Assembly (NCBI GenBank): GCA_963070105.1 | Contig: OY718803.1 | Location: 10,368,327-10,432,326, forward strand | From: Litomosoides sigmodontis | Taxonomy: Eukaryota; Nematoda; Chromadorea; Rhabditida; Onchocercidae | DNA: 64,000 nt | Reading direction: 5' to 3' | In this document: positions 23,113-37,400 of the stretch, one piece after another | Numbering within the stretch: the stretch's first letter is position 1 | Layout: each line of letters opens with the position of its first letter | Program-made: the position numbers and the translations under genes | Notes under the pieces: model-generated | The model's database searches: none | What the model saw: the letters and a program-made list of their open reading frames with translations, nothing else | What the model was told of the DNA's origin: nothing

Positions 23113-24518
23113 TTAATTAATGCAGTTCGATTTCAAACGGTTCCCTTGTCTGCACTGAAATGGATGATTTTCATACCATCTAAATAATTACACGTACGGC
23201 ATGCATACGTGTAATTAACGAGCAAGCGAGACTCAAATACGCAGGCAAAAATGATACTAACTTAATTAATTAATTCTTTTATGGTAAAAATTCACGCTGA
23301 CATTGATTATCAAAAGATTAAACGTGAAGTGAAATGGACAAATAAATATAACTGCTAATCCATCGAAATCTTTCTTTTCCGTCCAAAAATGTTAAAATGT
23401 GTTAATTTGTCGGACCATATATACAAATCAGTAATTAGTACTTTAGTACTTAAAATCCATTTTACACCAAATCCACACAACGGCGGACTTTTCAGCGCTC
23501 CTAATTAATAATCAATTATTCTTTGATGAATTCAATTGCATGCAAAAATAAATTGACTGGTTAATTAGCCAGTAATGAATGAATCAATAAATTAATTAAT
23601 GCAGAAATATTTCACCGACCTGTTACTGTAATCAATTTATTTGATTAATTTTGATAAATTAATTTTTATTGTTTGTAGTTTGCTTTACACCTTCTATGCT
23701 TTCTTGATTGTTTATTTTAGTTGGAAAAAAAGAAAACGCTTCGGAATTTTCATTCATATTCATTCGTTTCTTCTATTTCGTCGATTTTCAAAATTCATTT
23801 TCCTTCATTTACAGCAACGACAAGAAAGGCACAGCAACCAACGAACAATTCCTTTTCCTAATGGCAACATCAAAATTTAAATCTTTTCATCAAATTATTC
23901 CACCTCTTTCAAAGCATGAAAAATGCAGTCTACGACATTTCACAATGTGATCTTTTCTATATTGACTCTAACAATTACACTTTTCCGAGTGCTTTTTTTT
24001 CCCACGCAATTAACCTGAAACCTTTTCAAAGATTGAAATTTCAAAATTTGCATCTTTCGTTTTTGCCAGTAGCAGCAACGTTTACAAAGTATGTTTACAA
24101 ATGAAAATTTGATAATAATTATTTTGAAATTGTTCGCTGCAACATCTTTCATCTCTTTTCCCCCAGCACTCTCACTTCAACACTCTTTCATTAACGCTTA
24201 TTTCATCAAATGCTTCAGCACAACACTTTGGTTACACTTCGTTTATCAGTTATGAACGAATTATTAAAGATGAAAAATAAGCAAAATTCGAATTCGAAAC
24301 TTTAATTTTACAAATGCTACGCAAAATGCATTGAAGAGGCATGCATTATAAACATGCAATGAACGGAAGCACTCAGTTGTATCAATCACTTCATCAAGGC
24401 ATGCGTATTTCACGCACATATCATACGTTGATAAAAGTGTTTGACGTACAGTATGATGTAAATACACGTAAGTTAAGCGAAAGTTAACTGCATGTCTTCT
24501 GCACCATTCCTGTACCGC
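23113..24518 (-). CDS. Candidate partial gene for a Cys-rich protein
   Basis: A 66-codon exon (24518-24321) starts after TTTATTTCAG and ends at a possible donor GTAGCA, phase 0 to 0. It reads with regular cysteines, spaced C-x4-C-x9-C-x9-C-x5-C near its end (from MCVKYACLDEV). A 13-codon terminal exon (23154-23113), after CATCCATTTCAG, adds two cysteines and a stop and fits the phase. The spacing suggests disulfides in a secreted or intermembrane-space protein, but it is not a standard twin Cx9C. No start exon was found; one candidate is the ATG at about 25013 after a TTCTTGGCAG, but its phase does not clearly fit. Confidence 0.4.
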
Positions 24519-26653
24519 TGAAATAAAATATTGAAATAATAAATGAATAAGCCAAACATCAATACTTCCACAAATTAAATTGAAAATTTTATCTTTGCTT
24601 TTTTTAGAAAATATTTCAATTCAGCCAGTGCCTTGGAACACTGGAAAGAAAAAAGCGAAAATATTAAAGTGATTGAAATATTTTTCAGCAAGTGATAATG
24701 AAAGCAATCATCCACCAAGCGGATCAACATACCTCAACTAAAATTTCTAAGCAATCAATTCAAAACGTTGCGTCAAATTTATATCAAAAATTAAGACACA
24801 TTTTAATTTAAATTGGTTTAATAATTTATTTGAAATGTTGTCGTTTTCGGACGAAACACTAACAATAATAATATCTCGGTGATTTGCCAGACTTGAATTG
24901 AACTTCGTTTTCATTCGTTCCCTCTTCTTTTTCTTCTTTAGTAGTAAAATATTAAAAAAATTCAAACTACACTTATTTACTGTATTCAACAACTTTTAAA
25001 ATCCAACTAATCATCGTCTGCCAAGAAGAAATCTCAATAGTAGTAATTAATACATTATTATAGTGATTGAAATATTCATCCTATCTAAGTTTTTAAATTT
25101 GACTATCGCGCACGCGCAATTTTCATCTACACTTTCATGAATTATTTATTGAACTGAATTAAACCGAAATATTTTAGAGCACACAAATTTAGTCATAACA
25201 TGTTATCGATTGCACAATTTATCTGAAAAAGGACCAATTGAAAATAGCATTCAATGTTTGAATTAAACAATGGAAAGTAATTAGGTCAGTTAATTAAAAT
25301 GATATCATTTACCTGTAAATTAATAGTTAAATGCAATATTAGATTAGCACGAAGTTGATCTCATTTCCATCGTTTACCACATGCTATTCTTCCATTTCCA
25401 CTATTTAAATTATTTCAATCAAAAACAAAAAATTGAATTCATTGTAATAATTTCCACCATTGCTAAAATCTGCTAAGAGTGCAAGAATCGATCAGTTTCC
25501 GTCAAATTTATTTTTTTTCGAAAATTACTCCAATAGAAAGCAGTTGAATGAGTTTGCGTGCATGCGTGATTGCGTGCGTGTGTGTGTGCACGTTCGATGA
25601 AGTTGGAAAAAAAAAGGTTGAAAGTTTTTTTATTCTTCCATTTCTCTCCTCAATGGAGACAATTATCGTGAATTTATCGAAATTATTAGATAAAAAATGT
25701 AAACGAATTCACCTCCTGCACTTAACTCCTCCTCACCACGAATAATTTATGTTTTCAGCTTTTCCTCCTTTGTTTTCTAATTTTTTTTTTTAAAAAAAAA
25801 GAAGCCGAAAAAGAATGAAACGCTGTTGGCACAAACAATTTCATTTGGCAATGCGACAAGCTGTGCAACAACACGACGATATCAAATTTCATCTCATATC
25901 ACTAAACATCAATAACAAGCAGCTTGTAAGTGATATTTTTTCGTTTAAAATTATTCATTGCAAATTCACTTTAATGTAATAATTAATAAAATTTCAATTT
26001 TTTTTTTCGCAAAATAGCATAGAATTATGTTGCGCTTAAAAAAAAAAAAAGGAAGTGAAATGAAATGTTAAGCTCTTTTTTTTCTTTAAGGAATGTATTT
26101 TATAGCTCGGAAATTTTATATTAAAATATATTTTCATCATTCGTTTAACGCTTTGCGCTCACTACATTTGTAGCATTTCCTCATTAGTCAGTGAATTATT
26201 TGACTAATTATAAATTGATTTGATTACTAACTCTTTTTGCTATCCATTCATTCATCAGGTTGTTTTCAATTCCCATCTTCTCACTCTGTCTCGTAATATG
26301 CACAATTCGTCCTCAATCTTTCTCTTTTCATTTTAGCAAAATTTAAAAGATTGTCCTTTTTTTTTCCAATCTTTCAAAATAACTATTGCGTTGTATGCTA
26401 CATATTTTTAAATACGGCCGTAGTTTACGCTTCAAATTTCACACTCAATCATTCAGCAAAAATGTTGTTAACAGGTATTTCGTCGTTGTTTTCACACTTG
26501 CGTAAATTTAAGCGATAAGCGTAACATTAAAATGAGATACGCTAGTGATTGACAGGTTCATCTCTTCTGTGTTACCTTTACTTTTACTACTTATTTTACT
26601 TTAGCAGTGAAATAGGCGTTTGTTGAAAATCTTGAAACAAAGAAAGCACTTGT
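24519..26653. other. Intergenic or intronic, no further exon supported
   Basis: AT-rich; a GTGTGC run at 25575-25590 and poly-A near 25790. Nothing supported beyond the uncertain start exon mentioned for the Cys-rich candidate. Confidence 0.4.
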
Positions 26654-26752
26654 TTAAAATTTGTCCATCCTCTCCACTGATCCCTCTGGCTTTTCTTCCT
26701 CTCTTCCAAGTAAAGCTGAGCCATCCCTGGGAGATGGCAAGAAGCATTGCCA
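26654..26752 (-). CDS. Candidate isolated terminal exon
   Basis: After a 3' splice site (AAAGTTCAG, AG at 26754-26753) a 32-codon frame begins WQCFLPSPRDGSALL, is rich in Glu/Lys/Arg, and ends in TAA. Its composition is more GC-rich than the flanks. No partner exon was found, so it may be a decayed or alternative exon. Confidence 0.3.
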   Translation of the reverse strand, partial: WQCFLPSPRDGSALLGREEEKPEGSVERMDKF

Positions 26753-26759
26753 CTGAACT

Positions 26760-28060
26760 TTCATTGCATCTTTCAACTTTTCACACTGATTACTTAATTT
26801 AAAATTTTTCATGTTTCAAATTTTGATGGGAATATTTCATGAAATTGTCTGAACAAAGTGTGCTTTCGGATTCGAACCACCAACGTAAAGGGATCAATGT
26901 AAGTGTGTGTGTAGGAATGCAAGCATTATGAATTACCTTCACTCAGCTTAATTCATTCCCAATTATCCTATGCGAGACGAATATCATCCATTCATACTTT
27001 GTCATATTTCATTTGTTAGAAAAAAAATTTTAATTTAAATTTCTAATGAGATTTATGCAAAAATTTGGAAAAATTAAAAATTTCCAACTTCAGTCAATTC
27101 ATTAATATTCAATTTTTTTTTTTGCAAACTGTAAAGTACTTTCTGCTCAAAAATTCATTCAACGAGTGGAACTTCAGGTTGATGCAAAATTAGCTCATTC
27201 TGATTTTCTAATGCAATTATTTTGCTGTATTTTTTTTTGTTTGCAAAAATTTTTAATAAAAATAAGGAGTGACTTGAGTGAAATTTTAGTGAGAGCAAAG
27301 TTAAGCTAAAGTATGTTAGGTCTTAGCGTAATAAGCTATACTTGTGCAGTCACTTAATTATACGTCAATATTAAGTAGGCTATGAGTAGATAATTCTTAG
27401 ACAATTGTCCTAGTGCTTACTAATCCGCCGAGGGCATTCCATCAACCTCTACTAGAGTGATTATGATAATGACGTAATATCGATCAAGCGATCGATCGAT
27501 CGATCAATTCTGAAGTGGTACACTGATATGCTTCATACTTCTAGCACTTTATTATTAGCATGAATGCTATAATCAACAAAAATAATTTCATTTTAATCTA
27601 TCGAACTATAAAGCAATTGATATAACAATTAAAATTAATCAATTAATTCCTTTATTCTTGTCAATCTCTCGTCAATTAATTCCTCACTCTCTTGTCATCT
27701 AATAACGCCACAATTTTATACTCACAAAATTCAAATATGCATTATGTGCTGCATTAAAAAGAAAGAGAGAAAGAGAGAGAGAGGACGAAAAAAGTGGAAA
27801 AAAAATTCAGCAATTATTAATTTTGAAAATATAAATTATACATAAATTTACAATTCATATTTTCTATGAGAAATGGAAATTAGTTAGAGTCAGTGTTTTA
27901 ATTCATTTATATTTGATGAAAAATAGCGTACTACATTTATGCTAATTGAATTGTTTATAAAAGCTTTACCACACATTTCAACAAAGGCATACTTACATGC
28001 GTTTCATTTTCCATCAAATCACAATTACATCGTTTTATTACGTTGTCAACTATCATCGTT
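26760..28060. other. Intergenic, no gene seen
   Basis: AT-rich with a GATC run at 27482-27506 and a GA tract at 27755-27785. No supported exon. Confidence 0.5.
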
Positions 28061-28345
28061 GTTGCAACTCCGTCGTTTATCACTATCATTCCTTCGCTAT
28101 CGCTATCATTCTTTCGTTATCACTATTATTCCTTCGTTATCATTATCATCCCATGGTTATGACTATCATTCCTTCGTTATCATTACCATTCTTTCGTTAT
28201 CGCTATCATTCTTTTGTTATCACTATTATTCCTTCATTATCACTATCATTCCTTAGTTATAACTATCATTGTCATTCCTTCGTTATCACTATCATTCCTT
28301 CCTTGTCATATCATTCCTTCGTTATCACTTCGATTATTGCTATCG
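28061..28345. repeat. 20-bp minisatellite (ATCACTATCATTCCTTCGTT-like)
   Basis: About thirteen imperfect units with a 20-base period, and a few length changes near the end. It gives a spurious open frame of alternating Tyr, His and Ser/Phe. No splice sites or codon signal support a gene. Confidence 0.9.
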
Positions 28346-31300
28346 TTATCGCAACGATTATCATCATTGTTGCTGCTATGCTCAAATTCATCACGTGTTT
28401 TTGTGACGTAAATTTAGAGATTTTTTAAGCATAACGATAGAAATGGCGATTGTTGCAACCGGATGATTAATGTAATTAAATGATTTTGTAATAGTGTTAT
28501 TAAATTCTCAAAGGAAAAAAATTAAGTGCAACTAAAAAAATGGCTGGCATGAAAAGTGTCTCAGCTAATTTTGCTTCATAAACAATAATTTAATTGGATG
28601 AAAAAAATGCTCGTAAATGAAAGATTGCACTAATTAAACTAATAGGAGCATTAATAATACCATAGCAATGATTATAATAGTAACGATAATAATGATAACA
28701 AGAATAATGAAGTCATAATTTTGATAAAGATAATAATTAATTAATAGTGATGAACAACAAACAATTAATTTTGTGAATGGCCAATTGATATAACAAGTGT
28801 TGCATTTGTGTTTAATAATGCTTAATTAAGAAAAAAAAATGAAAATTTCATATTTTTAGTGCAAAGGTGGAATTGATCACTGCGGTAGCTTAATTAATGC
28901 TAACATTGACGAATTTTTTTCCGATGAATTCGTAGTAATGGCTTGTGGCTTCACGGGTATGCTAAAGTCTCATTGTTGTAGTTTCAAAATAATTAATTCC
29001 ATTTCACTAAGAAAGTGCTTTAAAGCACATGCAAAAGCATTAAGTCAGCTTAAACACACACTATTGCAGCTCTCCTCTCGCCCTTTTTCTCTCCCTCTTT
29101 CACTCTCTCCCATTCACTGTGAGTAAAAATTATTTTGTTTATTTCCTACAAATCCAATTATCTATTTTATTTTCATATTTCATTAAATGAATGTAGTTTG
29201 ATTTCTTTGATTGTCAAACATTCCGTAATTCGTAAAATGATATCAGTTGATGTTGGTCATCCTATTCAATTTGCATTTCAATTCCAATTACTTCATTTTT
29301 ATTTTCAACATTTAATTTTACTTGAAAACATTTCTCAAAAGTTTCATTCTAGTAGCAAAAAGTTTTTCGTGCTATTTCCAATGTGTGAATTTTTTTTCGT
29401 ATGCAAAAAAAAAAAACGAATCATTCATTTTAAATGTTTGATGAAATTGAGAAAAATTTTTGCAACACAAAATTTTCTTCTCACATACTTCCTCTCAATT
29501 ATCATTTTTTCAACTCTTTTCATTTTTATTGCACTTCTCTATGAAAAGTCACTTATGCGAAAGGAAGTTTAGTTTACACCGTTTGTGCGAAAATTTTACA
29601 TTTTCAATTGATGCGCATTAGCGCTGCTTGCTTCGTTATAATTCAGTTTTCTTTCACTCAAACAATTATTGTAAATTAAATGGTAGCATTTTCGAAATAT
29701 CAAACGTCTTATGATAGGACGTCGATAGTCACTCTTTTTGTTTTTTGTTTTCAATTGCGATAGGTAAAAAAGAAAGTTCCTATTCGATTCGATGAAGCAG
29801 TGATAAAGAAGGAATAATTGCGCAAAGCGCTCATCGTTTATTTAAATTCATTCCCATTTGCCTGTTTTGTTCACACAGATTTTCCAGCGCTCTGTTTCAA
29901 ATTTATTTTACGAAAAAAATTTTGCTAATTTCACAGAAATTACATAATTTAATTCATTAATTTTTTAAAGTCATATTATGTTTATTTTCAGAAGCAAAAC
30001 GAAATACAAATTGATGCTTTTACCATATAGAATTATTTAATTGCATACATCATATTATGCTTAATCTCATACATACGTTCATATTTTCATTTAAAAAAAA
30101 ACAAAAGAATGGGAAAGTGTACTTAAGTATTAGTTTTACTGAAATAAAAGTAAATTATGTAATACAATTAACTTCACGGATATGCCTTTTTTTTGTTTAA
30201 AAAAAAAGTATGACGCAGTATGACGCTTCACGTGACAATAATTGCACGCTGTGATAACGCGTGAACGTAGTTGCTCAAAATTCAATTGCCCACTTAATGA
30301 ATAAATGAAGTAATTGGAATTTAGTGATGAAAGTGATTATTTGAACAGGTGAATTGGTTAAAATCGTCGTTGAAATTTATTGAAAATATCAAACGTAACG
30401 GTGAATTGTTTGGAAGTGAAATTTCTAGTGCGCTGCAACCCTTTTCACTCTCTCCCTCTCTCTTTTCCTCCTTCATATCATTGCAACTGATTGTGTGGTG
30501 CATTTTCATCAAAGTCATTTCGTTTCGGAAAATTTCTCCGGCAAAAATTAATTTGATTTTCAACAGTTTCATCCAAATCATTGTCAGTTGTTTGTTAAAT
30601 AAAGGAAAAGTTTCGCTCAACGATCATTTCCACTCGAATTGCTACTGTTTCCTAAAGTTTCCCGAAATAGAGGGAGCGTTTTTTCTTCTAAATGCAAAGC
30701 AAAAAAAAAAAGAAGAAAGGATTCACCGCACTTGAAAATTGGTAGAAGTAGTCGACTTCGCTGCCCATGTCAGATTCAGGTCACTTGTTGCTAAAACCAA
30801 TAGGATGGTCAATTGCAGGTGTCGAATTCATTGTTGACGTCATTGCTAAGATTCATTGGAAGATATCGGATTCCCTGGGGGAGAGAGGATTCACTGATTC
30901 GCTTAACTGAAAGCATCAGAATTCATAGCAGCACAAGTTGCAGTTCAGCTCGTCGAAGGCATCATCACATTCGTTGAAAGACATCAAATTCCTAGCTAAG
31001 AGATAATTTAGGAGGTGAAGAATGAGCTGAGATGTTAGACTTGCGGAAAAGGTAGGAAAGCGCCCAGTGATTTTTACATATATTTTTAATTACATAAATT
31101 TTCCGCCAAAAAATTCACAGTTTAAATTTAAGGAAAAGGAAAAGAAAGAAATAAAATAACACACGCGGTGATAATTCCTGTTATTTTAAGCATTTCATCG
31201 GAAAAATTTACTTCACAACTAATTATTAATTCAATGGCGCAGTTTTTTTCACCTCTGCCCGATGGATAAATTAAAATAAATTAGTACATAATTCAATTTA

Positions 31301-34300
31301 AATGCAAATGGGTGAAAATGAAATTGAAATTATCGAAGTTTCATGCAGTAAATATTTAGAAATCAGTTTCTTACGCAGTGGAATAATTTGTTGCAAAAAA
31401 ACCTTACGAATGAACGATCGGAGAGCAAATTCAATTAGCTGTTTAATTAATTACCAAATATTATTATTACGAATTTTCACCATTACGCACGTTGGCGAAA
31501 TTCTAATCGGAAGAACTAATTAAATTTAACTATGGTGACATCTTAAAAGACTAATAAATGAAATTGAAATTATATATTTTTAGTAATACACTACATAATT
31601 CAAACCTATTCAATCAGGAACTCTTTCAATTATATTTGAAATTTCAATTTTTGCAGATTTTCACTTGATAACTTAACTTTTGTAATTCCTTTCCTTGTGG
31701 AAAATAAGTTAAAATGGATAGAACTTTTTTGTATTATTTTTCGTACGACAATTATTGGAAAAGGGCTTCTCCTTTTTTCTTCTATTTCTCTTTTAACTTC
31801 CTCCAAAATATATTTTCAATGAAAAAAGTCAAATAACACATATCAACATTACTTAGCAAAAAAATTCATAAGTAAATAAATGAGCAATATTTACTTTGTA
31901 ATTTTTTTAGGTGGAAAAATAAAATTTCAATAAAAAAAGGGGGGAAGAATGAGAGGTGGAAATCGGTAATTGAAAATCAAACGCATTCAATTATCAACTA
32001 TTTTAATTTCAATGTGATTGCTCCATTCTCTCACTAAAAATATCCGTTAAAATGCTAATTATAACACAAACAAATAAAAACTTTATTTTTCCAATCGCTT
32101 ACATTTAAATAAAAAAAAAAGCGAAAACATTTTCTCTCTTTCACTTGTGCTTCTCTCTCTTTCCTTCTTTCTCTAGCGCATTTTATTAAAAAAAAAAAGA
32201 TTTCAATTTTCAAAAAAAGTGAAAGAAGAAAACGGTAAAATGAGGTTAATTTGCTAAAAATAACTCTACAAATAACTGGTTCTTCCTTCTGCATATTTTG
32301 CACAGTAATTTTTGTATTGACTTTTTTTTTCCTTCCCCCATGAAAGAATGGATAAACACGTTTTTACGTCAATTCAACTAACGGACAATAATTTGATATC
32401 AATGGAAATTCAAAAAACGCAAAACGAGCTATTACCTCATTAAGTGAGGTGAGAATCTTTGGTTGAATTACAAGCTGTTAACCGTTCTTCAACATTTTTA
32501 ATTTAAATGGTTGCTTTTTTTTTCGCATTTTGTAAATGTCTAATTTCTGCTTGCTAATTTAATAAATCAAAATGATAAAAATTTACTGGGAAAAAATAAA
32601 AATCATAATTAATTTGAGACAATTCAATTATCGGGTTTTCTCTTCTTTCAAAACTTGAATTCTTCTGAATTTCATTTTTAAAATTTACATAAAACATGAA
32701 AAAATTAATCGTCTACTTCATATGCTTCACTGCTTCTTTCATTGCCTCTTTCCTATTCCTGTAAGCATTGTGCGTGATAATTAATTTTTAGCTCACTCAT
32801 TGTCCATTGCTCTCCCAATCTATAAGTTTGCAAAAAAAACATTTTTTTCAAATTCTATTATTTCAGTTTTGATAATTAATTTTACTTTTATTTTTTCCGC
32901 TATTATACCACTTTCTTCATTTTCTCTTGCAGAATTATCCGCCCCGAAGTGTTACTCTTTTCAGACTTAGTCATATTAAATAATTCCTGCAAAAGTTAAG
33001 TCTGTCTTTTTTGCGTCATTTTTTTTTTCAATTTTACTACAAAACTTTCGCATTGAAAAATATCGTTTTTAAAGCTTTTTCTTCTACTTCTGAAGGCTGA
33101 AAATTTGCGTAGCGTGTTTTAGAGAGTTTTAAGAATTTTTTAAAATTTTCATTTTAGTACTTACAATAATAGTTTCTTTAATTTAATTTAATATTACCTG
33201 CATCTTGTGCCTTACGTTTTTCCTCTTCACTTCCAATATTCCACTCGAAATATTTCAATTATTTTCATTTACTTCTTATTTTGGCTTCCTTTTTCTAAAA
33301 AAATTAATTTTCAATTCATTAATTTTTTTCAAATTTATTTTCAACAACTGAGCTGGGCTATAAATTTTCATTTCCTACATATTTTTTTCCATTTGAATTG
33401 CAAAATATTAGATTGGATTTGCTAACTAAGCTGCAACACTCGTCGATTCTCATTATTTTCTAGTTGATTGTGCTTTGTTGACTGTTCTTTTTGTCAACTA
33501 ATTATTACTTTCAAAGTTTTCATTCAAATTTGATAATCCGTCGGTGCTCTCAATTGCTTAAAACATCACAATGACCACCTCATCATTTTCTACAACAACA
33601 AATTTGTTAGATTTTTACGAGAAATACTTTTGAATGCTGCGATAATGAATGGTTAAAAAATTGCGTGTAATAATTTATGATAAAAGAAAACAAACAACAA
33701 ATTAATTTAAAAAATAAATTATTTTTTTTATCGCTATATTTCAAATAACCTCACAGTTTTTTTTCAGATCAATTTATCAATTTCCGAAATTTCCATAAAA
33801 ATGACATTTGTTTGACTTTACCAACCTAATATTGTCGATGCAATTTTTCAACAATTCACTTCTTGCAGTGAATAAGTATGGCATTTCAATCTTTTTTCAA
33901 TCTTTTTTTGAAATAGTGGATTAATTTCAAATTAATAATATGGTAATTTAAATGACCATAATTTATTATTATTGTTATATTATATTTATATTATTATACT
34001 ATTACTATTACATTATTATTGTTATGCATTAATTAATCATTACTGTCAGTTTATAATTTCCCTTTTCAGCTTCATCTTTCCCTCATACCTAATCCTTCAA
34101 TACCTATTAATTTCGTACAACGCTTAATCTAACAATAGATAATAAAGAATACAAATAGTAGTAGCAGTGATAAAAATAGCTATTAATGCAAAAGCAACAA
34201 ATTGAATTTTAATTGTAGCTTATTCAAAGACCAAAAAAAAAGGAGGACGGTGGAATATTTTAAATAGCATTTCCAATTAGTTCTTCACTTTGTAAAAATT

Positions 34301-34400
34301 TTAAAATTTCATTAAATTCTTCTATTGCAACTTAACAAAATCAGCTTCTTCCTATCTCATCTTTCTTATCACTAAACATTTTGCTATCGCTCTTAAAATT
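28346..34400. other. Long region without a supported gene
   Basis: AT-rich DNA with poly-A/T tracts. Open frames at 29135-29572 and 30349-30735 are Phe/Leu/Ser-rich readings of T-rich DNA without splice signals. A less AT-rich patch at 30740-31060 contains imperfect internal repeats. It could be a long upstream intron or regulatory region of the receptor gene, but nothing shows this. Confidence 0.4.
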
Positions 34401-34458
34401 TTGCAGAACATTGCCTTCCACATCACTATCTTCATTATCGCTATCAGTTACCGCATGG

Positions 34459-37400
34459 ATGCCGCCAATGCAGGCTGCGCACATTTTTGGCGCAATATTT
34501 ATTGGTTGTGGCGTAGTGGCGCTCATTTTTAACGTCGCTATTATAATAACGCTTTGCCGTCTAAGACGTAACACACTGTCACGTGTTTTCTATTTGCTTA
34601 TCTTTAACTTTGCAATCATCGATCTCCTCAAAAGTATGCTAATAAATGCATTGTTTAAATGTAATTTGATAATTGGCTGCCTATTACTTACAATTAAATG
34701 TTAATTAAAATTTAAAATTAATTTAATTAAATTTTGCACGCAAATTAAATTTCAAAATATATTTTTTTCGATAAAAAAAAGCGCTTTTAATAAGCATTAA
34801 TTAGTGGAGAGAAACTGAAATTGATAGGAATTAACGACAAATTAAATTAAATTCAAGATTTCAGTTACACAATCAAATTTTACAATCATAATGTTTACGC
34901 TACCTCACTTACCTACCTTACAGGTACATGCTCAGTGATATGGGCACTGAAAATGTTACCCGTTGGTATCAGTACATCAATGTATTTCATGAAGGCTGAT
35001 CAATTTGCCCTGATGATTTTACGCTTTGCAAATTTAGCAACAATTTCAAATTTGCTAATACTAACACTTAATGAGTACATCTACATCATCTATCCATTTC
35101 ACTATCGTCGACTGATCACAACGTTAGCAGTGGTTGATCATTTTTCTTCCCTTACTTTATGCTAATTTAGGATTGCTACAGGAGGTTTTTACCAACTTGA
35201 AACGGTAAAATATAAAATTTGAAGTGATAATTTTAAAAGCAAAAAAATTTAAGAGAGTAAATTAAGAGAGTAAAATGCGCGATAATTAACTGCTCGGCTT
35301 TCTCTCTCTTTCCTCAACATTTACTGCATTTATGAAGCAAAAATTCTTTCGCTTTTCATTAGTATAACTTTTGTTAGTGCAATTTACATTGGTAGCATTA
35401 CAAGACGAAGAATTGCTTAAACATTTTTAAATTTAGCAAGCGTTCCTCTTTTTTTACTTTACTAGGTTAAATTAATTTTTACGAATAAATTTTGCTGTAA
35501 AAGGAGCACAAAAATAAATTTACAGCACAAGAGTTACACTGCTAATTGCAATTTGTTGGATAGTTGCGTGGGTGTTTACGCTATCAATTTTATTTGTTGG
35601 TTCACGAAAGCAATCCATTTACATTAAGCCGGATTGTTTAAGGAAACGGAAATATTTGAGTTCCAGTCATGGTATGTTTTCATAATTAAATTCCTACAAG
35701 AAATTAAATTTGAATTAAGGAAACGATAAACTGTAAGTACGTGCTGCATTAAATTCTATTTATATGAAAATATAATTGTACGTGCGACAGAGCAAAAAAT
35801 ATTTCAATGCAGTGAACGAAATAATTTCGAAGTCATAAGACGCACAGAATGAATGTTTATTTATGAGAAAAAAAAAACAATTCAATTCCGTTTCAATTAA
35901 AATTTTATAAAGAAGTTAGCTCATTTATAATAAGCAAATAATGAACGCAAATAAAAATTGAACGAAACGAATGCCCTCTACCGATAATACACTTCAGACA
36001 TTTTCTAATTTCTATTTAATTTAAAATTCAACTAAATTTTCTTGTGTTTGATTTTCACACATTTAAATCCTTTAGAATTAGCAAAAACAATACTAATAAT
36101 AACGACAACAACAACAGCAACAACGACAACAGCAATAGCAACACCAACAGCTGATATTCACTACTCGTTAAATTTGCCATCAGGTAAGACTGCTGTTGCA
36201 ATTAAAAACATTTTTTTTTTGTAAAGCTTTTTTTTCGAACACTTCTCCTATTCAGCTAACAACAGTAGCAACAATCAGGCTACTGAAAAACAAAGCATTA
36301 AGCATGGGAAAATGAATTAATTTCAATCGTTTCAAACATTTCGAAATTTAAATTTCACTTTTAACTTTTCAAGCGTGCTTTGTGCGTAACAGTCAAATAT
36401 CAAATAACACGGAGTATGTTTATAATGTATCTGTTATTGTATTTTGCTTCGTATGCTTGTTCATCTCAATTGTATGCTACGGTGAACTAATTCGTTTCAT
36501 TTCAAAAATTGTCAGAAGTGATCCATCGGTTAGTCAGTTGCATTCGCTCATTTCAAATTTTATAGCATAAGCAATGAAAATTTTATACTGAATTCAATTG
36601 AACAAATTTTTTGCATTCAACCTATTAACATTTAGAAATACTTTAAATAATTTTCATAAAACATTTGTGAATTCACTAAATTTTTCATGTAATTCTGGAA
36701 CCTTTGAATGGAAAGAATAAAGCATTTTATTAATTTTTAGGCTCGAATGGACAATGGCTATCAAATAAATAGGAATGTAAATGGTGAATGAATTGCGAAC
36801 TTTCTATCTATAAAGCATTTGAAATCTTATTGAACGTCGCAATTAATTTGTTAATTGTTTTTTTATGAACTTTTAATTAAATGAAGTTTTTCTAATATGT
36901 GATTTATCTTATAAAGTAACTTAGTGATTCTAATTTGGTATTATATAATTAATACAGTTTAGAGTCGTTCAGCAATGAAAAAAATTAAGGGATATTGTCG
37001 GGAAATTTCAATTCTGACATTTTACACCTCACTAATTTCAGGTGAATTTAATCGAGCAAAAAAGCAATTATTGAAAAGGAATAAATATGTTATTGTAATT
37101 GGCACTGTCATGGCAATCTACACCGTTTATCTTATCTCATATTCTGCTATTAAATTTCTATTTGTCAGTAGGCTAAAAAGGTTCTTCATTTAAAGGCTAC
37201 TTCTTCGAGACTAATTTGCTAAATTACTGAAAATGTAGCGGTCAAATTTTTTGAAGTAAACATGTACCGTTGGAGGAATTTATGGAAATTATTGAATAAA
37301 TCATCATTCTCACCAATAATATTGATAACAATAAGATCAATAGCTTTGATATCCTGAAATGACCAATTGCCACTGTTCGAATTAACCATGTAATCATTGG

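Noticed and set aside
26866..26935. tRNA-like segment with GGTTCGAATCC on the minus strand
   Set aside because: The T-loop box is perfect, but the T-stem pairs only in part and no acceptor stem or anticodon arm could be folded.
29135..29572. 145-residue plus-strand frame
   Set aside because: Phe/Leu/Ile-rich reading of T-rich DNA without splice or start context.
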